Positions 51,517-61,644 are shown, counted from the stretch's first letter. The stretch: 62,561 nucleotides of DNA from Akkermansia muciniphila (GCA_945870025.1 CAMBQN010000016.1:1-62561), one strand, 5' to 3'. Numbers and translations are program-made. Notes: a model not told the origin generated them from the letters alone.

Positions 51517-52143
51517 TTACCGGGGGGTCGGCTCCGTTTTCACGGGCAAGGCCTCTTTCACGGGTGCGACCTCTTTAGATGCCGCCGCATCCGGGTCTAC
51601 CGCAGCCGGGTCCACGCCCAGCGCCCGCAGCACATCGGCCGTGAGATCCAGTGTCTCGTCATAATAGAGAACCGGAGCCGTCGGCAACACGACCTTGATC
51701 TTCTTGTCGTCGGCAATTTTCTTCACGACCACACGAATGGCGTCGGTCGTCCGTTTCAACAGCTTGCGTTCGCGCTCGTTTAACTGCATCCGGTGGAGGT
51801 CTTCCAACTGCTTCAATTCGTCGCTCTCGATTTTGGCCTCATCATATTTCTTCTTGGCGTTAGCTTCGGCCTTCTTTCGTGCCGCCTCGCTGAGAACCGG
51901 ACTTTGAACCTCCTTGGCGGCTTCCTCAAAGGCCTGAACGGCCTTGCTCACCTTGGCGGCCTTGACGTCACCTTCGCCCTTGAGGGTGTTGTAAACCTCC
52001 TCAATCGTCTTGCGGTCGCCGGCTGTGTTCGGGTGCAGTTTGACAATGCGCTCGAAATCAACCACGGCGATTTGCGCCGTCGCTGAACAGACGCCAACAC
52101 ATGCGGCGATTCCCATGATCTGTGCCCAATTCAAATGATTCAT
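51517..52143 (-). CDS. OmpH/Skp-family periplasmic chaperone
   Basis: 208 aa, ATG 52143 after AAGGAG. The signal peptide precedes AQIAVVDFERIVKLHPNTAG, the family's first strand. A long helical middle (AVQAFEEAAKEVQSPVLSEA, KKKYDEAKIESDELKQLEDL) forms the tentacles, and VVKKIADDKKIKVVLPTAPVLYYDE ends the domain (quoted as VVLPTAPVLYYDE). The C-terminal 40 residues are Pro/Ala/Val-rich and extra. It carries outer membrane proteins to BamA. Confidence 0.87.
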   Translation of the reverse strand: MNHLNWAQIMGIAACVGVCSATAQIAVVDFERIVKLHPNTAGDRKTIEEVYNTLKGEGDVKAAKVSKAVQAFEEAAKEVQSPVLSEAARKKAEANAKKKYDEAKIESDELKQLEDLHRMQLNERERKLLKRTTDAIRVVVKKIADDKKIKVVLPTAPVLYYDETLDLTADVLRALGVDPAAVDPDAAASKEVAPVKEALPVKTEPTPR

Positions 52144-52175
52144 AACATCTCCTTGTCGGCGGTGTGAAACCTGCT

Positions 52176-54491
52176 TTATTCAAAACCAATCCAAAAAACA
52201 AATGCCTGTTCTTCCGTGTTGCCCGGCTTAACCAGAGGCTTCGCGTAGTCCACGCGGATTGGGAAACCGGGAATGTCGACGCGCAGGCCAAAGCCGATGC
52301 TCGCGGCGTAGTCCGAGAAGTCCGGCGAGAAGGCACCTGCGTCCAGACTGCCTGCATCAACAAACGTCGCGAACCGCAGCGCCTTGAAGATCGGAATCGT
52401 GTATTCGCCGGACACGAAGGAAAGCGTCTGCCCTCCCACCGAATGCCAGGTGGCACCGTTATCTGCGGTCACTTTCGGACCCACGCTCCGGTGTCCAAAA
52501 CCCCGAACGGTGCGACCGCCGCCCAGGAAGAGCCGCTCGTTGATCGGCACCTCGTCTTGGCCGTACGCATCCACCGTCTCCATCCGGCCGCGCAAACTCA
52601 GCACGTGGCCGCCCTTCCACGGAAGCCCGTACCATTTGCGGACCTGGGCGCCCGTCTTGTACACGTCGTACACGCCGCCCAGCATCGATCCGCCGACTTC
52701 GCCGAACACCGTCGCCTCCATGCCACGTGTCGGCACGAACGGCTTGTTGCGGGTGTCGTGCGTCCAGTATACCCGAAACATGCTGTTGAGGCCGGATTCG
52801 GAATCAACGTAAGTAAAATCCCGCCCATCCGCATACGTATAGGTGCCGCCGTTCATGAAGATTACGTCATTTAAACTGACCTGCTCGAACGTCTGTTTGA
52901 AGCCGATTTTCCCAACCTTGACCGGGTACGAGATGCCGGCCGCCACGCCGCTGCGCAGATCCTCATACTCATCGTAGCTGTTCATCCGCCGGTAGGCGTC
53001 GACCTGCAGCGCCATCGGACGGCCGTACAGCCACGGCTGAATCCAGTTCGCCTCGATGGTCTGGCGATTGGATCCAATCTCGGCACCCAGACGGGCCTTC
53101 TGGCCGCCGCCTGTGAAATTGGGCCAGTTCAGGATGTCAAAATTGTTCTGCGAGACTTCAACAAAACCCATGACTCTGTCGATGGTCGAGAAACCGGCGC
53201 CAATCATGAAGTTGCCGGTGCGCTGTTCCGTCACGTTGACGACCAGATCCCGCACGGTGTTGGTTTCGGTCGCGACCAGCGAATCGCGCACCTCGCTGAA
53301 GTAATTGAGGTTGCGCAGACGGTTCACACTGCGCTCGATCCGCACGGCATCGGCCTCGTCGCCGGGCACGACGAGAATCTCACGGCGGATGACCTTGTCC
53401 TGGGTGCGGGTGTTTCCGTTGATGATGATGTTTCGCAGGGTGACCAGCTCGCCTTCGGTGACCTGTAACTGGACATTGGCCACGCCGGGCGTCCCGGGTG
53501 GCGTGTCGATCGTCGTGCGCACAAAGGTGTCAATATATCCGCGCGAGGTAAAATACTCCCTCACCCGCTTGATCGCGGCAACGACGGGCGCGCCGGCATT
53601 CTCGCCACCGCTGATTGCGGCGGAAGCCTGAACCTGCTCGACCGGGAAAAGCGTCACGCCGGAGATGGTGAACGTGCCCAGTGTGTAGCAGACGCCCTCG
53701 GTGATTTCATAAACCGCGCGCACCTTCTTGGGGTTATTCGGCAGAGGCTCCAGCTTGACCGGCGCGATGGTGACGTCGAGATAGCCGCGCTCGCGGTAAG
53801 ACGCCAGCATGCCTTCACGGGCGTCATCGAACTGTTGATCGTCATACATCCGCTCGCTGAACCAGTTCCGAGGATCCCACCAGTTGTACTGTTTGAAGAT
53901 GCCCTTCAACTCGCTGGCCGTAAACGCCGTGTTGCCCGTGAAGAGAAAGCCCGCCAGCACAATCTTGTCACCTTCGATGATGGTGACGGTGACGGTGGTC
54001 GCCCCGGTGGCCGCGTCGACCGAACCGATCTGCCCGGTGACCTGCACGTTGGGGTATTGCCGCTTCATGTACTCATCGCGCACCTTAGAACAGCGGACGC
54101 CGAGGAGCTGCTCGTCAATGTAGGAACCCTCCTTCAGCCCGATCCAGTCACGCACCTTGGAACGGCTGACCGCGCTCATTCCATTCACATCGACGGGAGT
54201 CGCTAGACGGAAGCGGCGCCGGACCACGTAAATCACCTTCACTCCCTTATCCACCTCGGCGATTTCGACGCCCGCATAGGAGAAGCGCTGCGAATCGTTC
54301 AGCCGGCGCACATCATCAAACAAGACCGACTGAGACAATTCGGCGCCTTTTTTCGAACCGCACATCGTCAACACGTCGCTGGTGTCGGCACTATAGCCTT
54401 CCAACTGCCGCACCGCGACCTCTTGAATCACCTGAGCGCCCGCCGTAACGGCCGCCAACACTGCCACTGCCACCCATTTTGTCAGACGCAT
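52176..54491 (-). CDS. bamA: Outer membrane protein assembly factor BamA
   Basis: 771 aa from ATG 54491, 7 nt after AAAGGAG; an ATG at 54497 is too close to it. A signal peptide precedes about five POTRA domains (residues 25-420; e.g. GFLFTGNTAFTASELKGIF and NIIINGNTRTQDKVIRREI). A 16-strand barrel follows with the conserved VRGFGHRSVGP motif of strand 16's loop. The protein ends FWIGFE; a final Glu after the aromatic residue is atypical. It inserts beta-barrel proteins. ompH follows after 32 nt. Confidence 0.92.
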   Translation of the reverse strand: MRLTKWVAVAVLAAVTAGAQVIQEVAVRQLEGYSADTSDVLTMCGSKKGAELSQSVLFDDVRRLNDSQRFSYAGVEIAEVDKGVKVIYVVRRRFRLATPVDVNGMSAVSRSKVRDWIGLKEGSYIDEQLLGVRCSKVRDEYMKRQYPNVQVTGQIGSVDAATGATTVTVTIIEGDKIVLAGFLFTGNTAFTASELKGIFKQYNWWDPRNWFSERMYDDQQFDDAREGMLASYRERGYLDVTIAPVKLEPLPNNPKKVRAVYEITEGVCYTLGTFTISGVTLFPVEQVQASAAISGGENAGAPVVAAIKRVREYFTSRGYIDTFVRTTIDTPPGTPGVANVQLQVTEGELVTLRNIIINGNTRTQDKVIRREILVVPGDEADAVRIERSVNRLRNLNYFSEVRDSLVATETNTVRDLVVNVTEQRTGNFMIGAGFSTIDRVMGFVEVSQNNFDILNWPNFTGGGQKARLGAEIGSNRQTIEANWIQPWLYGRPMALQVDAYRRMNSYDEYEDLRSGVAAGISYPVKVGKIGFKQTFEQVSLNDVIFMNGGTYTYADGRDFTYVDSESGLNSMFRVYWTHDTRNKPFVPTRGMEATVFGEVGGSMLGGVYDVYKTGAQVRKWYGLPWKGGHVLSLRGRMETVDAYGQDEVPINERLFLGGGRTVRGFGHRSVGPKVTADNGATWHSVGGQTLSFVSGEYTIPIFKALRFATFVDAGSLDAGAFSPDFSDYAASIGFGLRVDIPGFPIRVDYAKPLVKPGNTEEQAFVFWIGFE

Positions 54492-54575
54492 TCCCATGCT
54501 CCTTTGTTGTTCCCGACAGACGGGCGAAACACCCCGTGCCCGAAACTGAAAAGCCAACCCCGTGTGAAGTGAGAT

Positions 54576-54605
54576 AGTGTACCGCAACATCCCCTTGACG
54601 TCCAA
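54576..54605 (-). promoter_or_regulatory. Possible promoter of bamA-ompH-lpxD
   Basis: On the minus strand TTGGAC (54605-54600) and TACACT (54581-54576) are 18 bp apart, between the TPR gene stop and bamA. The leader would be about 75 nt. Confidence 0.4.
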
Positions 54606-54621
54606 TCGGAAATCAGGGACG

Positions 54622-56022
54622 TCATGTTCGCGGCGTCGTTTTGTAAAGACGGGTCATTTTTTCGCCGATATCACGATAGGCGATGTCGGCGCCGTAGATC
54701 TCCTTGTACAGCACGAGCGCACGCGCCGTATTGCCCGAATCCTCGGCAATCTCGCCCAACTCGAAGAGGACCCGCTTGCGCGCCTCGTCCATCGTGGGCA
54801 ACTGCTCCAGAACGGTCTCCAATTGCATGGTGGCCAGATCGGCCTGGCCTTTCTGCCGGAAGCAACGCGCGAGAAAATAGAGCGCGTCCGTGCGTTCCCG
54901 CGGACTCCGCTGTGCCAGTTGGAGTTGTTGGATGGCCTCGTCCCATGCGCCTTTATCGAAATGCTGAAGCCCCAGTTCGAAGCGCAACCGCAAATCGTTC
55001 GGATAGCGTGCAACGCGAGCCAGAACATCGTCAAACACAAACTGGTTACGTTGCGCCTCCAGCGCGGCGGCTTCCCCGGGCGTGCCGGTCTCTTTCAGCG
55101 CGGCGATCCGCGCGTCGAAATCGAGCGCCTTCAGTTCACTCAGCATGCGATCCAGCTCGGGATCTGCGGTGTTGACCGCCAGCGCCTCTTCCGCTACCGC
55201 GATCGCCTCGGGATATTTCTTGTTCTGTCGGTACACGCGCATGAGAGCACGGTAGGCGTTGATGTTGGTGGCATCCTTGGCAATCGCGGCGCGCTGTTCC
55301 GCCACCAGCGTCTCCAGATCGTTTCCGGCGACGACGGCCTTCGCCTGAATGTCCTGAGCCTTGGCCTCCGCCTGATTTTTAATCAAGCTCCGATACGAAT
55401 CCGGCTTGTCCGAGGAATCCGCCCACCCGCCGCTTTGCATGGAGTCGCGGGCTTCGACGTCTTTAAATAGCTGGGCGGTCGCCGCATCATGCGGCCGTAA
55501 GGCCACCACCCGTTCATAGGCGCGCCGGGCCAGACGGTAATTGCCGACCTCGTTATAAAGATCGCCCATCGCCCGCAGCAGAACCGCGTGATCGGGCGAG
55601 GCCTCTACCGCCAGCTCGAGCGTTGCCACGGCCGCGTCCAATAGATTGGCCAGTCGTGCTGCGTTAACATAGTACGCCAGAAAGACCGGGTTCAACGGGT
55701 TGACCGCCATGAGCTTTTCGGCATTCGCCATCGCCTGATCGGCATTGCCCTGCCTCAGCGCAAGTTTCCCAACGAGGTAGGCGGGCAACCCGACCAGATC
55801 CGCGAACGGGCGAAGCAGCCCTTTCTTGTCGACCTTCTTGACTCGTTGGATCTCGACGATGCGCAGAAAACGCCGGGCACGGGCGAACGTGGGTGCCTCC
55901 GCCACACAGCGCGTGAGCAGATCGACCGCGATATCCAAATTGCCACGCTCAAACGCCGAAAACCCTTTTTCGAAGAGCTTTTGCGTCAGAGCGGGGATTG
56001 CATCCGTTCGCACCTCTGTCAT
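54622..56022 (-). CDS. TPR-repeat protein
   Basis: 466 aa from ATG 56022 with GAGAGG upstream. Tetratricopeptide units follow one another: GFSAFERGNLDIAVDLLTRC, RAMGDLYNEVGNYRLARRAY, RVYRQNKKYPEAIAVAEEAL, LQHFDKGAWDEAIQQLQLA and YFLARCFRQKGQADLATMQL. There is no signal peptide and no membrane segment, so it is probably cytoplasmic. The function is a guess: a protein-interaction scaffold. It precedes bamA on the same strand but has a separate promoter gap of 130 bp. Confidence 0.82.
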   Translation of the reverse strand: MTEVRTDAIPALTQKLFEKGFSAFERGNLDIAVDLLTRCVAEAPTFARARRFLRIVEIQRVKKVDKKGLLRPFADLVGLPAYLVGKLALRQGNADQAMANAEKLMAVNPLNPVFLAYYVNAARLANLLDAAVATLELAVEASPDHAVLLRAMGDLYNEVGNYRLARRAYERVVALRPHDAATAQLFKDVEARDSMQSGGWADSSDKPDSYRSLIKNQAEAKAQDIQAKAVVAGNDLETLVAEQRAAIAKDATNINAYRALMRVYRQNKKYPEAIAVAEEALAVNTADPELDRMLSELKALDFDARIAALKETGTPGEAAALEAQRNQFVFDDVLARVARYPNDLRLRFELGLQHFDKGAWDEAIQQLQLAQRSPRERTDALYFLARCFRQKGQADLATMQLETVLEQLPTMDEARKRVLFELGEIAEDSGNTARALVLYKEIYGADIAYRDIGEKMTRLYKTTPRT

Positions 56023-56146
56023 GAAACGCCTCTCATGGTCCACGCATCCGGGGGTTCCCATCAATGACTGTTTTTCAGTTTACCCTGATCGTGCGGAATC
56101 GGCAATGCTAAATTTGGCAGGACTGCCATTTAACCTGCGGAAAGAG

Positions 56147-56175
56147 TTGACAAAACAGCCGTTTCTCACGACACT
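56147..56175 (+). promoter_or_regulatory. Possible promoter of the topoisomerase operon
   Basis: TTGACA (56147-56152) is perfect; 17 bp later GACACT (56170-56175) matches the -10 only in part. The leader to ATG 56229 would be about 47 nt. No good ribosome site is visible before the ATG. Confidence 0.4.
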
Positions 56176-56228
56176 TCACGCACGTCCGAACCCGGCGCGA
56201 CCCCGCGCACCCCGGCTACACCCTGATT

Positions 56229-58052
56229 ATGGCGACATCTACACAACATCAGTACGACGAGAGCAAGATCAAGACCCTTTCGTCCGTCGAACACATCCGC
56301 CTCCGTACCGGCATGTACATCGGCCGGACCGGTGACGGTTCGCAGTATGAAGACGGCGTCTACATCCTGCTGAAGGAGGTGCTCGACAACGCCGTCGACG
56401 AGTTCATCATGGGCTATGGCAAGCGGGTCGATATCGCCATCAACCCCACCACCGGCGTCTGCTCGGTCCGCGACTACGGCCGCGGCATCCCTCTGGGCAA
56501 GATCGTCGCCTGCGTCTCCGAGATCAACACCGGCGGCAAGTTCAACAGCGATTCGTTCCAATTCTCCGTCGGCATGAACGGCGTCGGCACCAAGGCCGTC
56601 AATGCCCTCTCCTCCCACTTTCTCGTACGCGCCTACCGTGACGGCGAAATGGCCGAGGCGACCTTTACCTACGGCAAGCTGGCCTCGGAGAAAAAAGGTA
56701 AGACCGACGAGCGCAACGGCACCCTCGTCCAGTTCACCCCCGACGGCGATATCTTCAAGAAGTTCCAGTTTCGTGACGAGCACGTCTCGCGCCGCCTTCG
56801 GATGTACGCCTACCTGAACGCCGGGATGAGCCTCCTCTGCAACGGCAATACGTTCCGCTCCGAAAACGGGCTGCTCGACCTGATCCACGACGAGGCCCAG
56901 TTCGAAAAGATCTACCAGCCCTTCCATTACCGCTCCAAGACGCTGGAGCTGTCTTTTACCCACACCAACCGCCTCGGCGAGGATTACTATTCGTTCGTCA
57001 ACGGCCAATACACCAACGACGGCGGCGTTCATCTCTCGGCCTTCAAGGAGGGGTTGCTCAAGGCGGTCAACGAGTTCGGGAAGAAGAAGTACGACGGCGA
57101 TGAGGTGCGCGAGGGGGTCATTGGCGCCATCGCCATCCGCCTCAAGGACCCGATTTTTGAATCCCAGACCAAGAATAAGCTCGGCAACCAGGAGATCCGC
57201 TCGGACCTGGTCGCCGAAATCAAGCGCGTCATCGAGGAGATGTTCCACCGCGATCCGGTCAATGCGCAGAAGCTCATCGGCAAGATCGAGGAGACCTCCA
57301 AGATTCGCGCCGAGCTGAATTCGGTGCGCAAGCTGGCCCGCGAGCGCTCCAAGTCGGTCTCCGTCCGCGTGCCGCAGCTCAAGGACTGCAAGCAGCATCT
57401 TCACAAGGCCAAAGGCACCGGCCTCGACACCATGCTTTTCATCACCGAGGGCGACTCCGCCGCGGGTTCGCTGGTTTCCTGCCGCGATGTCTCCGTCCAG
57501 GCGATCTTCACCCTCAAGGGCAAGCCGCTCAACACCTGCGGCCGCAAGCGCGAAGAGCTGTACAAGAATGTCGAGCTGTACAATCTGATGCAGAGTCTCG
57601 ACATCGAACAGTCGGTCGACAACCTTCGTTACCAGAAGGTGATCCTCGCCACCGATGCCGATGTCGACGGTCTCCACATCCGTAACCTGATGATCACCTT
57701 CTTCCTCCGCTTCTTCGACCGCCTGCTCCGCGAAGGCCACCTCTACATTCTTGAGACCCCGCTGTTCCGGGTGCGGAACAAGAAGGTCACTCACTACTGC
57801 TACTCCGAAGAGGAGCGCCTCGCCGCCATCGCCGAACTGGGCAAGTCGGCGGAGATCACCCGCTTCAAGGGTCTCGGCGAGATTTCGCCCAAGGAGTTTC
57901 ACGCTTTCATCGGCCCGGAGATGCGCCTGACTCCCGTCGACGCGACTCAGGACTACGGACTGGGTGAGACGCTCGAATTCTACATGGGCGACAACACCTC
58001 CGAACGCCGTCAGTATATCATGGAAAACTTGGTGATCCCCGACGAGGTTTGA
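56229..58052 (+). CDS. parE: Type IIA topoisomerase subunit B (ParE-like)
   Basis: 607 aa, ATG 56229. It has the GHKL ATPase with RLRTGMYIGRTGDGSQ, EVLDNAVDEFIMGYG and VGMNGVGTKAVNALS. The TOPRIM part has LFITEGDSAAGSL and DADVDGLHIRNLM and ends with the GLGEI/GDNTSERR block. The short length without the GyrB-type insert and the ParE-like start favour topoisomerase IV over gyrase. It forms a heterotetramer with the product of the next gene, 9 nt downstream. Confidence 0.9.
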   Translation: MATSTQHQYDESKIKTLSSVEHIRLRTGMYIGRTGDGSQYEDGVYILLKEVLDNAVDEFIMGYGKRVDIAINPTTGVCSVRDYGRGIPLGKIVACVSEINTGGKFNSDSFQFSVGMNGVGTKAVNALSSHFLVRAYRDGEMAEATFTYGKLASEKKGKTDERNGTLVQFTPDGDIFKKFQFRDEHVSRRLRMYAYLNAGMSLLCNGNTFRSENGLLDLIHDEAQFEKIYQPFHYRSKTLELSFTHTNRLGEDYYSFVNGQYTNDGGVHLSAFKEGLLKAVNEFGKKKYDGDEVREGVIGAIAIRLKDPIFESQTKNKLGNQEIRSDLVAEIKRVIEEMFHRDPVNAQKLIGKIEETSKIRAELNSVRKLARERSKSVSVRVPQLKDCKQHLHKAKGTGLDTMLFITEGDSAAGSLVSCRDVSVQAIFTLKGKPLNTCGRKREELYKNVELYNLMQSLDIEQSVDNLRYQKVILATDADVDGLHIRNLMITFFLRFFDRLLREGHLYILETPLFRVRNKKVTHYCYSEEERLAAIAELGKSAEITRFKGLGEISPKEFHAFIGPEMRLTPVDATQDYGLGETLEFYMGDNTSERRQYIMENLVIPDEV

Positions 58053-58061
58053 TCAAACGTC

Positions 58062-60317
58062 ATGCGCCGACCCCCCAACAAAAAAAGCCCCGCTTCAGCC
58101 CCCGAAGGCGAGAACGCGCCTCCCGTCCAGGTGACCGAGGATTTCCTGTTCGATCTCGACGCCCCTCCCCTACCCGCCTCGGCGGCGGCGGCGACGAAGG
58201 CCGACGGCGAACCCGCTGCGGCGAAGCGGGGCGGGAACGGCGACGCGAAGAAACGATCCGATGCCACGCCCGACGTTTTGCCCGACGTTTCGCCCGACAC
58301 TCCGCCCGATGCCGAGCCACTCTTTCCCCAGGCGGAAGGTCCCGTCCCCAAGAGCAACGTCCCCCCCAACAGCCGTGGGCCTCTTTCGCGCCTGATGGAC
58401 TTCAACTTCATCCAGTTTGCCTCCTACACCATCTGCTCGCGCGCCATCCCGACCATCGAGGACGGCCTCAAGCCGGTGCAGCGCCGAATCCTCCATTCGT
58501 TGTGGGAACTCGACGACGGCCGCTTCATCAAGGTCGCCAACGTCGTCGGCAACACGATGAAGTATCACCCGCACGGGGATGCCTCGATCGGCGACGCCCT
58601 GGTCAACCTCGTCAACAAGCGCTACCTGATCGAGGGGCAGGGCAATTACGGCAACATCCACACCGGCGACTCCGCCGCCGCCCCGCGTTACATCGAGTGC
58701 CGCCTCACCGAGCTGGCCCGTCACGAGGTGTTCAATCCCAAGACGACCCAGTACATCGCCTCCTACGATGGCCGCAACCAGGAGCCGGTGCTCCTTCCCT
58801 CCAAGATTCCCCTCTTGCTCATGCTCGGCGCCGAAGGAATCGCGGTGGGACTCTCCACCACCATCCTGCCGCATAATTTCATCGAGCTGCTCGAGGCGCA
58901 GATCGCCATTATCCAGAAGAAGCCGTTCCAGGTGCTCCCCGACTTCTACACCGGCGGCGTGATGGACGTTTCGGATTATCGGGACGGCCTCGGCCGAATC
59001 AAGCTTCGCTCTCACATCGAGCACCGCGGCAACAACCGGCTCGTCATCCGAGACCTGCCGTTCGGACAGACCACCGAGTCGCTCATCAAGACCATCGAGG
59101 ATGCGATCAAGAAGAAGAAGATCCCGGTGCGGCAGATCAACGACTTCACGGCCGAGCATGTCGAGATCGAGATCGTCCTCACCGTCGGCGCCGCTCAGGA
59201 CGCGGCGGTCAAGGCCCTCTACGCCTTCACCGCCTGCGAGTCGGCCGTCACCTCCCGCATGGTCGTCCTGCACGGCGGCAGGCCGCGCGAAACGACCGTC
59301 TCCGAAGTCCTCCGCCTCAACACCCAGCAGCTCCTCGACCTGCTGCAGCGGGAACTGGAGATCCGGCGCAACGAACTGCACGAGGATTTCCACAACCGCA
59401 CGCTCGAACGGATCTTCATCGAAGAGCGGATTTACAAGCGCATCGAAGAGATGCCGACCTACGAACAGGTCCTCCAAGCGGTTCTCAGCGGCCTCAAACC
59501 CTTTCGCAAGGAGCTGCGCCGCGACATCACCCCGGAGGACGTCGAACGGCTGCTGCAGATCCGGATCAGGCGCATCTCGCTCTTTGACATCAACAAGAAC
59601 CGCGAGGACATCGCCAACATCCTCACGGAGCTGGCCGACGTCGAGGGCAACCTCAAGTCGCTCAAGGCCCATGCCGTCAAATACCTCAAGGCCCTGATCA
59701 AGCAGTACAAGGCGCATTATCCGCGGCTGACGGCGGTCGCCACCTTCGGCCAGATCGAACTGCGCGAGCTGACCGCCCGCGAGCTGACCCTCAAGATCGA
59801 CCGCGAGAACGGCTACATCGGCACCGAGATCAAGACCGGCGAACCGCTCTTCGAATGCTCCTCGCTCGACAAGATCATGCTCGTCTGGAACGACGGCCGG
59901 TACCGCATGATGCCCCCGCCGGACAAGTTCTTCATTGACCAGAACATGATCTATTGCGCCATCTTCGATCGTGACCGGGAGATGACCTGCGTCTACACCG
60001 AGCCGCACTTTGACATCTCCTACATCAAGCGATTCACCTTCGGCGGCGCGATCCAGAACAAGGACTACCGCCTGGCTCCCGAGAAGGGCGTCGTGCAACT
60101 TCTGGAAGAGGGAACGCCCGAGACGATCTATCTCAAATACAAACCCTCCAAGGGGCAGAAGATCCACCAGCAGGTGTTCACCCCGTCCGAGGCGCTGCTC
60201 AAGGGCGTGTCAGCCAAGGGCCAGCGGATGACCACCAAGGGAATCGCCAAGATCGCCACCGTCAAGCCGCGCTGGTGGGAAGACGGCGACGCCTCGCCCA
60301 AGGGCGTGCTGCTGTAA
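58062..60317 (+). CDS. parC: Type IIA topoisomerase subunit A (ParC-like) with acidic Pro-rich N-terminal extension
   Basis: 751 aa, ATG 58062. The first 105 residues are a Pro/Ala/Asp-rich extension with a short repeat (PDVLPDVSPDTPPD) not found in standard ParC/GyrA. Then LKPVQRRILHSLWELDDG, HPHGDASIGDALV and the active Tyr in APRYIECRLTEL follow. The winged-helix and coiled-coil regions are complete, but the C-terminal pinwheel is reduced. I found no GyrA-box, so relaxing/decatenating activity rather than supercoiling is likely. Confidence 0.88.
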   Translation: MRRPPNKKSPASAPEGENAPPVQVTEDFLFDLDAPPLPASAAAATKADGEPAAAKRGGNGDAKKRSDATPDVLPDVSPDTPPDAEPLFPQAEGPVPKSNVPPNSRGPLSRLMDFNFIQFASYTICSRAIPTIEDGLKPVQRRILHSLWELDDGRFIKVANVVGNTMKYHPHGDASIGDALVNLVNKRYLIEGQGNYGNIHTGDSAAAPRYIECRLTELARHEVFNPKTTQYIASYDGRNQEPVLLPSKIPLLLMLGAEGIAVGLSTTILPHNFIELLEAQIAIIQKKPFQVLPDFYTGGVMDVSDYRDGLGRIKLRSHIEHRGNNRLVIRDLPFGQTTESLIKTIEDAIKKKKIPVRQINDFTAEHVEIEIVLTVGAAQDAAVKALYAFTACESAVTSRMVVLHGGRPRETTVSEVLRLNTQQLLDLLQRELEIRRNELHEDFHNRTLERIFIEERIYKRIEEMPTYEQVLQAVLSGLKPFRKELRRDITPEDVERLLQIRIRRISLFDINKNREDIANILTELADVEGNLKSLKAHAVKYLKALIKQYKAHYPRLTAVATFGQIELRELTARELTLKIDRENGYIGTEIKTGEPLFECSSLDKIMLVWNDGRYRMMPPPDKFFIDQNMIYCAIFDRDREMTCVYTEPHFDISYIKRFTFGGAIQNKDYRLAPEKGVVQLLEEGTPETIYLKYKPSKGQKIHQQVFTPSEALLKGVSAKGQRMTTKGIAKIATVKPRWWEDGDASPKGVLL

Positions 60318-60363
60318 CGGACCCTATTTTCTGACACACTTCCGACGAAAGAATTAGGGCACT

Positions 60364-61644
60364 ATGCATGTGGACAGGCATTACGATGTGATGGTCATCG
60401 GCGGCGGTTCTGCCGGGGTTATTGCGGCGATCCAGGCCGGACGGGCCGGGGCGAAGACACTGCTGATCGAGAAAACCGGCCTGCTCGGCGGGACCCTGAC
60501 AAACGGAGGGGTCAACTTCCCAGGCCTGTTCCACGCGTGGGGGCGCCAGGTCATCGCCGGGATCGGCTGGGAACTCGTCAGCCGCAGTGTCGCAGAAGCC
60601 GGGGAGACGCTGCCGGATTTCACCGATTACAAGCGCGGGCACTGGCTGTTGCAGGTGCGAGTCAATGCCTTCCTCTATGCCGCGCTGTCCGACGAGGCGG
60701 TGGTCGCGGCCGGGGTGGACATCCTCTTGCATGCGATGCCGGCCGCCCTGACCGAAGCACGCGGCGGCGACGGCTGGGACGTGACGCTCTGCACCAAGAC
60801 CGGTCTCACCACCTGCCACGCCCGCGTCGTCATCGACGCCACCGGTGACGCCAATGCTGCGTCGCTGGCCGGACTGCCGGTCGTGATTCCGGAAGAAACA
60901 CAACCCGCCACGCTCTCCTGCCTGGCCAGCGGCTACGATATCGCGCAGCTGGATCTGGCAACCATCAACCGCGCCTTCGACGCGGAGGTCAAGGCCGGGC
61001 GATTAGACTACACCGATGCATCCTGGGACACCACTGCTGCCAACGTGGGCGCGTGGCTGGGGCAGCGCGGCGCCAACGCCAGCCACGTACACCACATCAA
61101 TGCCCGCGACAGCGCCGGCAAGACGCGGCTGGAACTCGATGGGCGCGGGCGCCTGCTGCGCCTCTACCGCTTCCTGCGCCGGCAACCCGGGCTGGAAAAA
61201 CTGGACATTGCGCATCTGGCACCCGAGTGCGGGGTGCGCGAGACTGCCATCATCTGCGGCAAGCGTACCGTGACCGCTGCGGATTACTGCTCCGGCCGGC
61301 GCTGGGACGATGCCGTGTGCTATGCCTTCTACCCCATCGACCTGCACACCTCGGATGGAGGCGGTCTGCGCGTCGCGCCGCTCAGCGAAGGCGTGGTCCC
61401 GACCGTGCCGCGCGGGGCGCTCCTGCCAGAAGGAAGCCGCAATTTCCTGGTTGCCGGTCGCTGCCTGTCGAGCGATCGCCTCGCAAACTCTGCCCTGCGC
61501 GTGCAGGCCACGTGCATGGCCACCGGCCAGGCCGCCGGCGCGATGGCCGCGCTCAGCGCCGCGAAAGGGGTTGATCCTGAGGAAGTTCCTGTGGTGAACG
61601 TGCATGCGCTCCTGCGTGAGCATGGTGCGATCATACCGGAATGA
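60364..61644 (+). CDS. FAD-dependent oxidoreductase (PF12831-type)
   Basis: 426 aa, ATG 60364. The N-terminal dinucleotide-binding motif is VIGGGSAGVIAAIQAGRAGA, with LIEKTGLLGGTLTNGGVNFP completing the FAD site. The second FAD contact is VIDATGDANAASLAGL, and near the C terminus NFLVAGRCLSSDRLANSALR is typical of this family. The substrate is unknown. It follows parC after 46 nt but is not functionally related. No ferredoxin or electron-transfer partner is adjacent. Confidence 0.85.
   Translation: MHVDRHYDVMVIGGGSAGVIAAIQAGRAGAKTLLIEKTGLLGGTLTNGGVNFPGLFHAWGRQVIAGIGWELVSRSVAEAGETLPDFTDYKRGHWLLQVRVNAFLYAALSDEAVVAAGVDILLHAMPAALTEARGGDGWDVTLCTKTGLTTCHARVVIDATGDANAASLAGLPVVIPEETQPATLSCLASGYDIAQLDLATINRAFDAEVKAGRLDYTDASWDTTAANVGAWLGQRGANASHVHHINARDSAGKTRLELDGRGRLLRLYRFLRRQPGLEKLDIAHLAPECGVRETAIICGKRTVTAADYCSGRRWDDAVCYAFYPIDLHTSDGGGLRVAPLSEGVVPTVPRGALLPEGSRNFLVAGRCLSSDRLANSALRVQATCMATGQAAGAMAALSAAKGVDPEEVPVVNVHALLREHGAIIPE

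Noticed and set aside
56166-57902. 578-codon open frame antisense to parE
   Set aside because: parE is unambiguous; the antisense frame arises from strong third-position GC bias.
58170-60167. 665-codon open frame antisense to parC
   Set aside because: Same reason; no motif and no ribosome site.
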